Under the pieces are notes generated by a model that searched no databases, was not told the origin of the DNA, and saw nothing but the letters and a program-made list of their open reading frames with translations. Both the position numbers and the translations under genes were made by a program. This document shows, piece by piece, positions 1 through 6,618 of a stretch of DNA of 7,914 nucleotides (positions within the stretch are counted from its first letter, which is position 1; each line of letters begins with the position of its first letter). This DNA comes from Acidimicrobiales bacterium (GTDB taxonomy: Bacteria > Actinomycetota > Acidimicrobiia > Acidimicrobiales > RAAP-2): NCBI GenBank assembly GCA_017882985.1, contig JADGOK010000026.1, forward strand, positions 1-7,914. Direction: 5' to 3'.

Positions 1-602
1 GGCGTCGCAACGATCGCTGGACGGAAGCGCGGGTATTCCATTCGCGTGGCAACCTGGTCGGCGATCTCTGGCGCGACCTCGCGTTCGACGATCCAAAGGG
101 CGAGGTCGAGGCCACTCGTGACGCCGCCACTCGTCACGAGATCACCGTCGTCGACGACGCGATCGTTGACGATCGTGACACCCAGTGCGCGCAAGTCATC
201 CTGAGCCGAGTGGTGGGTGTTCGCCCGCCGTCCCTCGAGTAGTCCCGCGTGGGCCATGAGAAGGGATCCGGTGCAGACCCCCGCCATCAATCCACAGGTC
301 TGCTTGGCGTCGACGATAAGCGACGGCCAGTCGCCTCGCTGGACCTCGCCCCACGCACCTACGTCACTTCTGCTCCCCCAGCCGCCGCCGACGACGACCA
401 GGACGTCGGCTTCGCCGGGCACGTAGACCGCGTCGGGTCGCAGGCGTAGTCCGAAGGCTCCACGAACCTCCTCGGCCTTCGAGGACGACACGAGCCGGGC
501 TTCAATGTCGGCGCCAAGGCTCTGGGCCGAACGAAACACTTCCCGGGGGCCGAGCGCGTCCAGTTCATCAAGGCCATCAAAGACAGTGATGTCGATGCGC
601 AC
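1..602 (-). CDS. DJ-1/PfpI-family protein (GATase1-like fold), C-terminus cut by window edge
   Basis: The frame reads 200 codons to the window edge without a stop. The N-terminus VRIDITVFDGLDELDALGP is the typical first strand and turn of the DJ-1/PfpI group that includes isonitrile hydratase and ThiJ-like proteins. Residues 107-113 (AGVCTGS) form the nucleophile elbow with Cys110; THH follows at 129-131, and VTSGGVTSGLDLALW at 156-170 is a conserved C-terminal block. Asp15, in LDALGP, sits where isonitrile hydratases carry a catalytic Asp. Only about ten C-terminal residues seem to be missing. I chose the GTG at 602 because it gives the family's usual N-terminus and lies 7 bases after a TATCTT hexamer (leaderless pattern). 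In-frame GTG at 626 and ATG at 658 are alternatives. The protein is probably cytosolic, with no signal peptide. The substrate is unknown: family members act as hydratases, glyoxalases or proteases, and some are the sensor domain of AraC-type regulators. The DNA-binding half is not expected here because the protein appears nearly complete. Confidence 0.85.
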   Translation of the reverse strand, partial: MRIDITVFDGLDELDALGPREVFRSAQSLGADIEARLVSSSKAEEVRGAFGLRLRPDAVYVPGEADVLVVVGGGWGSRSDVGAWGEVQRGDWPSLIVDAKQTCGLMAGVCTGSLLMAHAGLLEGRRANTHHSAQDDLRALGVTIVNDRVVDDGDLVTSGGVTSGLDLALWIVEREVAPEIADQVATRMEYPRFRPAIVAT

Positions 603-609
603 TCTCAGA

Positions 610-615
610 AAGATA
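610..615 (-). promoter_or_regulatory. Predicted -10 element of the DJ-1-like gene
   Basis: TATCTT on the minus strand ends 7 bases before the GTG at 602, so transcription would start at or next to the start codon. There is no recognisable -35 box and no Shine-Dalgarno sequence. This is the TAnnnT arrangement seen in leaderless actinobacterial genes. Assigned by position and motif only. Confidence 0.45.
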
Positions 616-625
616 CCAATGATCA

Positions 626-637
626 CTCGCACGCGAG
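626..637. repeat. Short inverted repeat CTCGC-AC-GCGAG, possible operator
   Basis: Five-base arms flank a 2-base centre, about 24 to 35 bases upstream of the predicted DJ-1-like transcription start. A protein bound here would cover the -35 area of that promoter. Arms this short occur by chance in GC-rich DNA, so the operator role is inference. Confidence 0.3.
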
Positions 638-647
638 ATGAAGAGGC

Positions 648-657
648 GCACCGGTGC
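648..657. repeat. Perfect 10-bp palindrome GCACCGGTGC in the divergent control region
   Basis: The palindrome is centred at 652.5, essentially midway between the two predicted leaderless start points at 602 (-) and 702 (+). It could be a shared operator for the DJ-1-like gene and lepB. No regulator gene is visible next to it. Confidence 0.35.
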
Positions 658-689
658 ATCAATCGGTCACCGCTCGGAGATCGAGCCAG

Positions 690-695
690 TACTGT
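690..695 (+). promoter_or_regulatory. Predicted -10 element of lepB
   Basis: TACTGT ends 6 bases before the GTG at 702, which predicts a leaderless message starting on that codon. The -35 region is not recognisable. This site is the main reason for preferring GTG 702 over GTG 654 as the lepB start. Confidence 0.45.
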
Positions 696-701
696 GCAGA
701 G

Positions 702-1286
702 GTGTTCTTTCGACTGTGGCGCCACTCGCCCGATTCGCGAACGGGCGAGCGCAAGGGGCGACATCGCAGCATCCTCGAGTGGGTCCTCTTCGCGGTCGCG
801 GCGGTCGTGGCGTCGCTGCTCATCCGGACGTTCCTGTTTCAGACCTACTACATCCCCTCTAGCTCCATGAACCCGACCCTCCTCATCGGCGACCGGATCG
901 TCGTGAACAAACTCAGCGTCGCGTTCGGCACCATCAACCGGGGTGACGTCGTGGTCTTCAAGGCACCGCCCAACGTCAGTCGGGACTGCAGCGACTCAGT
1001 GACCGACCTGGTCAAGCGCGTCATCGGACTTCCCGGCGACCGCCTGACGTCTCGGGGCAACACGATTTACGTGAACGGCGCGCCGCTAATCGAACGGTGG
1101 CCGCACTTCGAGCCGCTCGTCACAGCGATTGGCCACGTCACCGTTCCCTCGGGTCAGTACTTCATGATGGGCGACAACCACGGCTATTCGTGCGACAGTC
1201 GTACCTGGGGGACGGTGCCTCGCTCGGACGTCATCGGCAAGGTCTTCGTCCGGGTCTGGCCGTTCTTACGAATCAGCTTCCTCTAG
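702..1286 (+). CDS. lepB: Type I signal peptidase (S26A)
   Basis: The enzyme cleaves signal peptides from exported preproteins on the outer face of the cytoplasmic membrane. From GTG 702 it has 194 residues. A basic cytosolic N-terminus (residues 7-22) precedes a single membrane segment at about 24-46. IPSSSMNPTL (51-60) carries the catalytic Ser55; VKRVIGLPGD (104-113) carries the general base Lys105; box E is GDNHGYSCDSRTWG (157-170), with DSR at 165-167. The C-terminal VGK-like/VRVWP ending is normal. One membrane segment and this length fit Gram-positive and actinobacterial SPases. Cys96 and Cys164 both lie in the extracytoplasmic domain and could form a disulfide. Box E has His160 where GDNR is usual. 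An in-frame GTG at 654 would add 16 residues with no family match. The gene diverges from the DJ-1-like gene and converges on the cystathionine lyase gene. Confidence 0.95.
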   Translation: MFFRLWRHSPDSRTGERKGRHRSILEWVLFAVAAVVASLLIRTFLFQTYYIPSSSMNPTLLIGDRIVVNKLSVAFGTINRGDVVVFKAPPNVSRDCSDSVTDLVKRVIGLPGDRLTSRGNTIYVNGAPLIERWPHFEPLVTAIGHVTVPSGQYFMMGDNHGYSCDSRTWGTVPRSDVIGKVFVRVWPFLRISFL

Positions 1287-1308
1287 ACGGACACTGCCTC
1301 ACGTCAGC

Positions 1309-1329
1309 TAGTTGCACGTCATGCAACTA
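1309..1329. terminator. Perfect inverted repeat between convergent genes, possible bidirectional terminator
   Basis: TAGTTGCA and TGCAACTA are exact 8-base complements around the 5-base loop CGTCA. They lie in the 52-base gap between the lepB stop (1286) and the end of the lyase gene (1339). The position suits a bidirectional terminator, and the symmetry works on both strands. The stem is not GC-rich and no T-tract follows, so an intrinsic terminator would be weak; a protein-binding site is the alternative. Confidence 0.5.
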
Positions 1330-1338
1330 TCGAGCATC

Positions 1339-2469
1339 CTAAGCAAGCGCCTGCGTGAGATCGGCGACCAGGTCATCGATGTCCTCGATCCCGACGCTGA
1401 GGCGAATGAGGTTGGCGGGCGGCTCCAACATCGAACCCGTCGTCGAGGCGTGGGTCATGACGGCCGGCAGTTCAATGAGACTCTCGACGCCACCGAGCGA
1501 TTCGGCCAGAGTGAAGATCGTTGTCGATTCGCACACTCGACGCGCCTTCTCGGCGCCTTCTTTCAGCGTGAAGCTGACCATCCCGCCAAAGTCGCTCATT
1601 TGTGACCGGGCCACGTCGTGGCCGGCGTGTTCGGCGAGACCCGGGTAGAAGACGTGCTCGACGGCCTCGTGCCCGGCGAGGAACGCGGTGATCCAACGTG
1701 CGTTGGAGCAGTGCCGCTCCATCCGCACCCCGAGGGTCTTGAGTCCACGGATCAAGAGATAGCAATCGAGTGGTCCGGGCACGGCCCCGATGGCGTACTG
1801 GTGGAACCGCAGCTGTTCGGCCAGCGCGTCGTCGTTGGTCGCGACGAAACCGCCCACGACGTCCGAATGACCTCCGACGTACTTGGTCGTTGAATGAACC
1901 ACGACGTCAGCCCCGAGCGTGAGCGGGCGTTGGAGATACGGCGTGGCGAAGGTGTTGTCGACGACCAGTCGAGCGCCGCGCTCGTGCGCGAGTTCGGCCA
2001 GTTGCGCGATGGACACGACGTTCAGCATGGGATTGCTCGGTGTCTCGAGCCACAGCATCCTCGTCGACTCTTCGAACGCGCCGCGCACCGCGTCGACGTC
2101 GCTCAGGTCAACACAAGTGAGCTGCAAACCCCAGTCGCCAAAGACGCGGGTCAGGAGACGGTAGGTGCCTCCGTAGGCGTCGTTGCCGAGGATGACGTGG
2201 TCTCCCGGCGCCAAGGTCCGCAGCAGCGCGTCCTCTCCCGCCAGTCCCGAAGCGAACGCGACGCCGTGACGAGCCTCTTCGAGGCCGGCGAGACAGATCT
2301 CGAGCGCGGCGCGCGTGGGATTGTCGACGCGCGCGTAGTCGCTGAACCTCGTGACGCCGACGCCGTCCTGAGCGTACGTGGAGGTCAAGAAGACCGGCGG
2401 GTTGACGGCCCCGGTCACCGGGTCGGGCTCTGAGCCGACGTGGATCGCCCTGGTATTGAATCCGGTCAC
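1339..2469 (-). CDS. metB: Cystathionine gamma-lyase/gamma-synthase (Cys/Met metabolism PLP enzyme)
   Basis: The 376-residue protein belongs to the trans-sulfuration PLP family (CGS/CGL/CBL fold type I) and has the usual length. Visible active-site elements are Tyr45 and Arg47 (YAR, PLP phosphate contacts from the partner subunit), NPTR (50-53), SGLAG (74-78), Tyr99 stacking on the cofactor (NDAYGGT), Asp171 (VDNTFATP), Lys196 in HSTTKYVGGHSD (Schiff base) and Arg356 in LIRLSVG (substrate carboxylate). The segment ESLGGVESLIELPAVMTHAS (323-342) matches gamma-lyases, including the Glu-Ser pair (329-330) that corresponds to Glu339-Ser340 of human CGL. With cbs directly upstream, the likely job is to split cystathionine into cysteine, 2-oxobutyrate and ammonia. 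The closely related mycobacterial protein is named MetB, hence the symbol; gamma-synthase activity cannot be excluded. The GTG start overlaps the cbs stop (GTGA), implying translational coupling. Cytosolic, expected to be tetrameric. Confidence 0.93.
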   Translation of the reverse strand: MTGFNTRAIHVGSEPDPVTGAVNPPVFLTSTYAQDGVGVTRFSDYARVDNPTRAALEICLAGLEEARHGVAFASGLAGEDALLRTLAPGDHVILGNDAYGGTYRLLTRVFGDWGLQLTCVDLSDVDAVRGAFEESTRMLWLETPSNPMLNVVSIAQLAELAHERGARLVVDNTFATPYLQRPLTLGADVVVHSTTKYVGGHSDVVGGFVATNDDALAEQLRFHQYAIGAVPGPLDCYLLIRGLKTLGVRMERHCSNARWITAFLAGHEAVEHVFYPGLAEHAGHDVARSQMSDFGGMVSFTLKEGAEKARRVCESTTIFTLAESLGGVESLIELPAVMTHASTTGSMLEPPANLIRLSVGIEDIDDLVADLTQALA

Positions 2470-3869
2470 TGTGCGCTCTTCTGTTCCAGGTAACTGAGCA
2501 GGTCACTGCGGGTCAGTACGCCCACCGGGTGGCCGCCGTCGAGGACCAGCACTCCGGCCGACGAACTGAGTCGCTTCGTCAGTTCACCGACGCTCATCCC
2601 GACGCCCACCATCGGCATCGGCGCGTCCGCGATCTCCTTCACGCGAAGGTCCAACACGCTCGTGTCGCGCGTCGTCGCCTCGAGGAGTCCCAGTTCGCTG
2701 AGTGATCCCGACACCTCCTTCGCGGCGAGTGGCAGCTCGGCGGTCACGCTCACGAGGAGTTGGGACACGTCGTTCGCCCGCATCAACGAAATGGCGTCGC
2801 GTACCAGGGTCTCCTCGGTGACGAGCACCAGATCGGCCAGTCCGAGGGATTGACGCTTCGTCTTGGCCGCCAGCACGTCACCCGCGTCCATCTCGTTATG
2901 GGGACGCAAGAATCCGTAGTCCGACATCCACGTGTCGTTGAAGATCTTGGACAGGTACCCTCGTCCCGAGTCGGGAACCAGTACCACGACGACTGCCTCC
3001 TCGGGAAGCGGTCGCGCCACTTTCAATGCTGCCGCCACCGCCGTCCCACCCGAACCACCGATGAGGATGCCCTCGCGCCGGGTGACGGCGCGCGCCATCG
3101 CGAACGCCTCGGCGTCGCTGATCGCGACGACCTCGTCGACGAGCGACGGGTCGTAGTTCGCCGGCCAGAAGTCCTCGCCCACGCCTTCGGTGAGGTACGG
3201 CCGCCCCGACCCGCCCGAAAAGACCGAGCCGGTCGGGTCGGCGGCGATGATCTTGACGTTCGGGTTCTGTTCCTTGAGGTAGCGCCCGACGCCCGAGATG
3301 GTCCCACCGGTTCCCGCTCCGGCGACGAAGTGCGTGACGCGCCCTTTGGTCTGTTGCCAGATCTCCGGACCGGTCGTCTCGTAGTGCGCGCGCGGATTAT
3401 TGGGATTCGAGTACTGGTCGGGGCGAAAGGCGTTGGGCGTCTCCCTGGTGAGCCGTTCGGCCGTTGAGTAGTACGAATCGGGGTCCTCGGGCGCGACCGC
3501 CGTCGGACAGACCACCACCTCAGCGCCGTAGGCGCGCAGCATGTCGATCTTCTCCGGCGCCATCTTGTCGCTCATGACGAAGACGCACTTGTAGCCGCGT
3601 TGGGCCGCCACGATGGCGAGCCCGACACCCGTATTGCCACTGGTGGGTTCGATGATCGTCGAAGCCGGCCCCAGGAGACCGTCACGTTCGGCCGCTTCGA
3701 TCATCGTGAGAGCGGGTCGGTCCTTTGAACTTCCGCCAGGATTGGTCGTTTCGAGTTTCGCGATGAGATCGCAGGCGAGACCCTCCGCGATCTTGGCCAG
3801 GCGGACCATTGGCGTGTGGCCAATGAGTTCGAGGGGGCTCTCGGCGACGTCCATATCGGAGTAGTGCAT
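2466..3869 (-). CDS. cbs: Cystathionine beta-synthase with C-terminal CBS-domain pair
   Basis: The enzyme condenses homocysteine with serine to give cystathionine, the first step of reverse transsulfuration, and can also release H2S. From ATG 3869 it has 467 residues. Residues 10-315 are a fold-type II PLP domain: IGHTPMVRL near the start, Lys49 in NPGGSSKDRP (Schiff base), TSGNTG at 76-81 (substrate/asparagine loop), GTGGT at 186-190 (phosphate loop) and PDSGRGYLSK around Ser301 (pyridine-nitrogen contact). Residues about 340-465 hold two CBS motifs, the second ending HPVGVLTRSDLLSYL. No haem-binding N-terminal extension is present. Length and layout match mycobacterial Cbs, whose CBS domains are reported to bind S-adenosylmethionine. 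The start is uncertain: no candidate has a clear Shine-Dalgarno site. TTG 3884 directly follows an in-frame TAG, and ATG 3854 aligns best with the mycobacterial N-terminus as I recall it. It overlaps the downstream lyase gene by 4 bases. Confidence 0.95.
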   Translation of the reverse strand: MHYSDMDVAESPLELIGHTPMVRLAKIAEGLACDLIAKLETTNPGGSSKDRPALTMIEAAERDGLLGPASTIIEPTSGNTGVGLAIVAAQRGYKCVFVMSDKMAPEKIDMLRAYGAEVVVCPTAVAPEDPDSYYSTAERLTRETPNAFRPDQYSNPNNPRAHYETTGPEIWQQTKGRVTHFVAGAGTGGTISGVGRYLKEQNPNVKIIAADPTGSVFSGGSGRPYLTEGVGEDFWPANYDPSLVDEVVAISDAEAFAMARAVTRREGILIGGSGGTAVAAALKVARPLPEEAVVVVLVPDSGRGYLSKIFNDTWMSDYGFLRPHNEMDAGDVLAAKTKRQSLGLADLVLVTEETLVRDAISLMRANDVSQLLVSVTAELPLAAKEVSGSLSELGLLEATTRDTSVLDLRVKEIADAPMPMVGVGMSVGELTKRLSSSAGVLVLDGGHPVGVLTRSDLLSYLEQKSAQ

Positions 3870-3928
3870 AGCGTTTCGTTTCAACTAGGTGGATCGAACT
3901 GCGACGACCTGTTCGACTTCTCCTCGCC

Positions 3929-3934
3929 ACTCTA
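3929..3934 (-). promoter_or_regulatory. cbs: Candidate -10 element for cbs
   Basis: TAGAGT on the minus strand is the only TAnnnT hexamer I see in the 140-base gap between the M1 peptidase stop and cbs. It would give a leader of roughly 50 bases before ATG 3869. No -35 match is present, and read-through from the M1 gene is equally possible. Confidence 0.22.
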
Positions 3935-4009
3935 AAGGACAACGATGGCAGACGCCGTGAGCGAAATCGCTGGCGTTGCGGTGACGACACGATCCCGCGA
4001 CGAGCGCGT

Positions 4010-6550
4010 TCAAGCCAGAAACGTGGCCAGCGACGCCTCGAGGGTGGACGCGTTGCGCTGGGCGACGGATACGTTGAGGTCCATGAGGTCCAGTATCTGG
4101 GCCACCTGCTGTTGACCCGCCGGAACGGGGTTCTCCTCGTGGAATCGTCGCACGTGCAGCGCGAACTCGGGGTCGGACGCGAAGGTCACGACGCCGGCGG
4201 CCATCGCGACGGGCGAACCCATCGGGAAGCGCTCGATCGCTTCGGCCCACCGTTCGCTCATGGCCTTCCAGACGACCGGACCGGCGACCCGGTTTCGAAC
4301 GAGCACACCGATGAGGTAGGGCGCGTCCTGAGTTCGCACGTCGTCAAAGGCCCGCTCGAAGACCTCCATCGCGACGTCGACGTCGTCGGTTCCCGCCGGA
4401 GCGTAGAGGTAGCGCTGTTCGTCCTGCGGGGTCGGCGCACTCTTACGCCGCTCTTCACAGACGGCGACGTCGCCCGGGCGATGCTGGTGCATCGTGATCG
4501 CGACGATCGCGTCCGCCAGATCGCCGCTCAGCAAGCCCGCGTCGAATCGTTGTGCCGCTTCGGCCATAATGGACTCGTCGCGCCCGATCGTGCCGAGCAC
4601 GTTGATCACCGTCGCGCGCACCTCGCCCGCTTGCGTTGTCTCACCCTGGACTGGTTCCCAGCCGAGTCGAGCGAACACCGGGCCAAAGAGATGGTGGACC
4701 ACTCCCGCGAGCAACACGCGACCCGGCTCATCGACGATGCGATTGACGAGCGCCACGGCCTTGACGACGACGTCCCAGGTGGACGGCTCGTCGAGTCCCG
4801 CGAGTCCCTCGGCCAACGTGAAGAGGTCGACGAACGACGAACGACCGACGAGGATCGACGCCCACGTGTCCGAGAAGAGCACGGCACGCTCGAGTTCGTC
4901 GAGCTCGTCGAGCCGAGCGGCGATGGCGGCGAGGTGTTCGAAGGAATAGGCGGTACGGTAGAAACCCGAGCCGCCGGCGTTGACGACGCCCGCCTGTCCC
5001 AACGCAATCGTGTCACTGGGACCGTCAAGAAGATGAGCCGTCGTCGCACCACCATCGAGCGATCGCGCCAGCACCGGTACCTTCCAGGTGTTGCCGATGT
5101 TGGATGGACCCTCCGTCGGCGCGTACGAAAACGGCTCTTGGGTGATGACGTCGCCGTCGACGCTGATAAGGGGGTGGCCGCCCTGGAGGATCCAGGTGTC
5201 CATGATCGCTCCGACCGGCTCGCCCGACGCCGCCTCGAGTGCCGACCACAAGTCGGCCGTGACCGTATTGGCGTAGGCGTGACGCTCGAGATAGAGACGA
5301 ATTCCGTCACGAAACGTGTCGGCGCCCAAGTACTGCTCGAGCATGCGCAACACCGCGCAGCCCTTGACGTACGTGAGGACGTCGAACATCCCTCGACAGT
5401 CGTTGGGCGACACCACCTCGTACTCGATCGGTCGCGTCGAGTGTTGGCCGTCGACTGCGAAGGCGATGTCGCGCTCCGGATTGAAGCCCACCCACTTCTT
5501 CCACTCGGGTCGAAACGCGTCCGTGCAGAGCGACTCCATGAACGTGGCGAAGGCTTCGTTCAGCCAGATCCCCTCCCACCAGTCCATCGTCACGAGGTCA
5601 CCGAACCACATGTGGGCGAGTTCATGGTTCACGACCAACACCACGCGCTCGAGTTCGCTGTGTGACGCGGTGGCGCGATCAATCAAGAGCTCGGTCTCTC
5701 GAAACGTGACGCAGCCGAGATTTTCCATTGCTCCCGCGGCGAAGTCGGGGATTGCCACCAGGTCGATCTTGTCACCGACGTAGGGAAGGGCGAAGTAGTC
5801 ACTGAAGAACTTGAGGGCGTGGACCGCCGCTTCCATCGCCCACTCGGCGAGGTGGCCCTTTCCAGTTGGGTAGACAACACGTAGCGGAGTGCCAGCGGCC
5901 ATGGTGACCGACGACGCCTCGAAAGGGCCGACCACGAACGCCACGAGATACGTCGACATGACGACGGTCGGCGAGAACGCAATCTCCCGACGTCCGCCGC
6001 CGAGCGAACGTGATGTTTCCTCATTGGTGTTGGAGAATGCCGCGAGGTTCTCGGGAATCGCCAGGGTGACCTGAAAAGTGGCCTTGAACGCGGGTTCGTC
6101 CCAGCAAGGAAAGGCCCGCCTGGCGTCGGTGGCCTCGAACTGCGTCGTCGCGATCGTGTGACTGACGCCGTCTCCGTCGACGAACGTCGAGCGGTAGAAG
6201 CCGTGGAGCTGGTCATTGAGCAGTCCGTTGAAGCTCAGGCGCAACGTTGCCGGTCCCACCGGCAACTCCTCGTCAAAGGTGAACGACGCCGTCTCGAACT
6301 GCTCGTCCAACACCGGCGCACTCGAGGTCCAGCTTCGCCCACCGGCCTCGAGGGACGCCGCAGAGACCTCGAGTTCGACGGCGTTGAGTGCGAACGTCCT
6401 AATCCTTTCGTTGACGTCCACGTCGATCTCGACGGAGCCGACGAACGTGGCCGTCGCGAGATCGGGCTCCAGACGGAGCCGGTAGGCCGAAGGGATGACA
6501 ACCTTGGAAAGGCGATAGGGGTTGGTCTCGATGTCGGGTGTCGTGCTCAC
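4010..6550 (-). CDS. M1-family zinc aminopeptidase (puromycin-sensitive/ERAP type)
   Basis: The 846-residue protein removes N-terminal amino acids from peptides. Residues about 12-205 form the beta-sandwich N-domain, with TTQFEATDARRAFPCWDEPA at 135-154, a hallmark block. The catalytic domain carries GAMEN at 273-277 (free amino-terminus recognition) and the zinc site HELAH at 309-313, followed 19 residues on by Glu332 in NEAFA. The ligands are therefore His309, His313 and Glu332, with catalytic Glu310. Tyr394 in LTYVKG is the transition-state tyrosine. Residues about 520-840 match the helical ERAP1-like C-terminal domain in position and length. There is no signal peptide, so it is probably cytosolic and part of peptide turnover. 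The start is GTG 6550, with TAGCAT 7 bases upstream (leaderless pattern); an adjacent AAAAGG is too close to act as a normal ribosome site. The gene lies on the same strand as cbs, 140 bases upstream. Often annotated pepN, but it belongs to the PSA-like branch, so I leave the symbol blank. Confidence 0.95.
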   Translation of the reverse strand: MSTTPDIETNPYRLSKVVIPSAYRLRLEPDLATATFVGSVEIDVDVNERIRTFALNAVELEVSAASLEAGGRSWTSSAPVLDEQFETASFTFDEELPVGPATLRLSFNGLLNDQLHGFYRSTFVDGDGVSHTIATTQFEATDARRAFPCWDEPAFKATFQVTLAIPENLAAFSNTNEETSRSLGGGRREIAFSPTVVMSTYLVAFVVGPFEASSVTMAAGTPLRVVYPTGKGHLAEWAMEAAVHALKFFSDYFALPYVGDKIDLVAIPDFAAGAMENLGCVTFRETELLIDRATASHSELERVVLVVNHELAHMWFGDLVTMDWWEGIWLNEAFATFMESLCTDAFRPEWKKWVGFNPERDIAFAVDGQHSTRPIEYEVVSPNDCRGMFDVLTYVKGCAVLRMLEQYLGADTFRDGIRLYLERHAYANTVTADLWSALEAASGEPVGAIMDTWILQGGHPLISVDGDVITQEPFSYAPTEGPSNIGNTWKVPVLARSLDGGATTAHLLDGPSDTIALGQAGVVNAGGSGFYRTAYSFEHLAAIAARLDELDELERAVLFSDTWASILVGRSSFVDLFTLAEGLAGLDEPSTWDVVVKAVALVNRIVDEPGRVLLAGVVHHLFGPVFARLGWEPVQGETTQAGEVRATVINVLGTIGRDESIMAEAAQRFDAGLLSGDLADAIVAITMHQHRPGDVAVCEERRKSAPTPQDEQRYLYAPAGTDDVDVAMEVFERAFDDVRTQDAPYLIGVLVRNRVAGPVVWKAMSERWAEAIERFPMGSPVAMAAGVVTFASDPEFALHVRRFHEENPVPAGQQQVAQILDLMDLNVSVAQRNASTLEASLATFLA

Positions 6551-6557
6551 CTTTTGA

Positions 6558-6563
6558 ATGCTA
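6558..6563 (-). promoter_or_regulatory. Predicted -10 element of the M1 aminopeptidase gene
   Basis: TAGCAT on the minus strand ends 7 bases before GTG 6550, predicting a leaderless transcript. The palindrome at 6567-6576 lies just upstream, inside the expected -10/-35 spacer. No -35 box is recognisable. Confidence 0.45.
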
Positions 6564-6566
6564 TTA

Positions 6567-6576
6567 GAGGGCCCTC
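6567..6576. repeat. Perfect 10-bp palindrome GAGGGCCCTC, possible operator
   Basis: The palindrome sits 3 bases upstream of the predicted -10 of the M1 gene, where a bound repressor would block polymerase. The symmetry is exact but short, and the binding role is inference. Confidence 0.35.
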
Positions 6577-6586
6577 ACGGCCATCG

Positions 6587-6597
6587 AGAAAGGAGGT
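6587..6597 (+). promoter_or_regulatory. Orphan extended Shine-Dalgarno-like sequence AGAAAGGAGGT
   Basis: These 11 bases are fully complementary to the usual 3' end of bacterial 16S rRNA. No ATG or GTG lies 5-12 bases downstream. A TTG at 6606 would encode only nine residues, and an ATT at 6605 would open about 46 codons to the TGA at 6744-6746 without clear coding character. No gene is called from it. Confidence 0.3.
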
Positions 6598-6618
6598 TGG
6601 AGGCCATTGCCTCGGTTC

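Noticed and set aside
654..701. Upstream GTG 654 as the lepB start
   Set aside because: The extra 16 residues match nothing expected for the family, the codon falls inside the central palindrome, and the TACTGT box points to GTG 702. It is kept only as an alternative.
1894..2433. A 179-codon open frame opposite the cystathionine lyase gene
   Set aside because: It is antisense to a clearly conserved PLP enzyme, has low-complexity charged composition and no start signals.
2760..3467. A 235-codon open frame opposite cbs
   Set aside because: It is antisense to the PLP core and CBS domains of cbs, Arg/Asp/Gly-rich and without any motif.
3917..3925. GAGGAGAAG on the minus strand as a ribosome-binding site for cbs
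   Set aside because: It is about 48 bases upstream of the cbs ATG, and no ATG, GTG or TTG lies at a usable distance.
4112..5665. A 517-codon open frame on the + strand inside the M1 gene
   Set aside because: It is wholly antisense to a gene with intact catalytic motifs. Its product is rich in Arg, Asp, Glu and Val with no recognisable domain, as expected for the shadow of GC-rich coding DNA.
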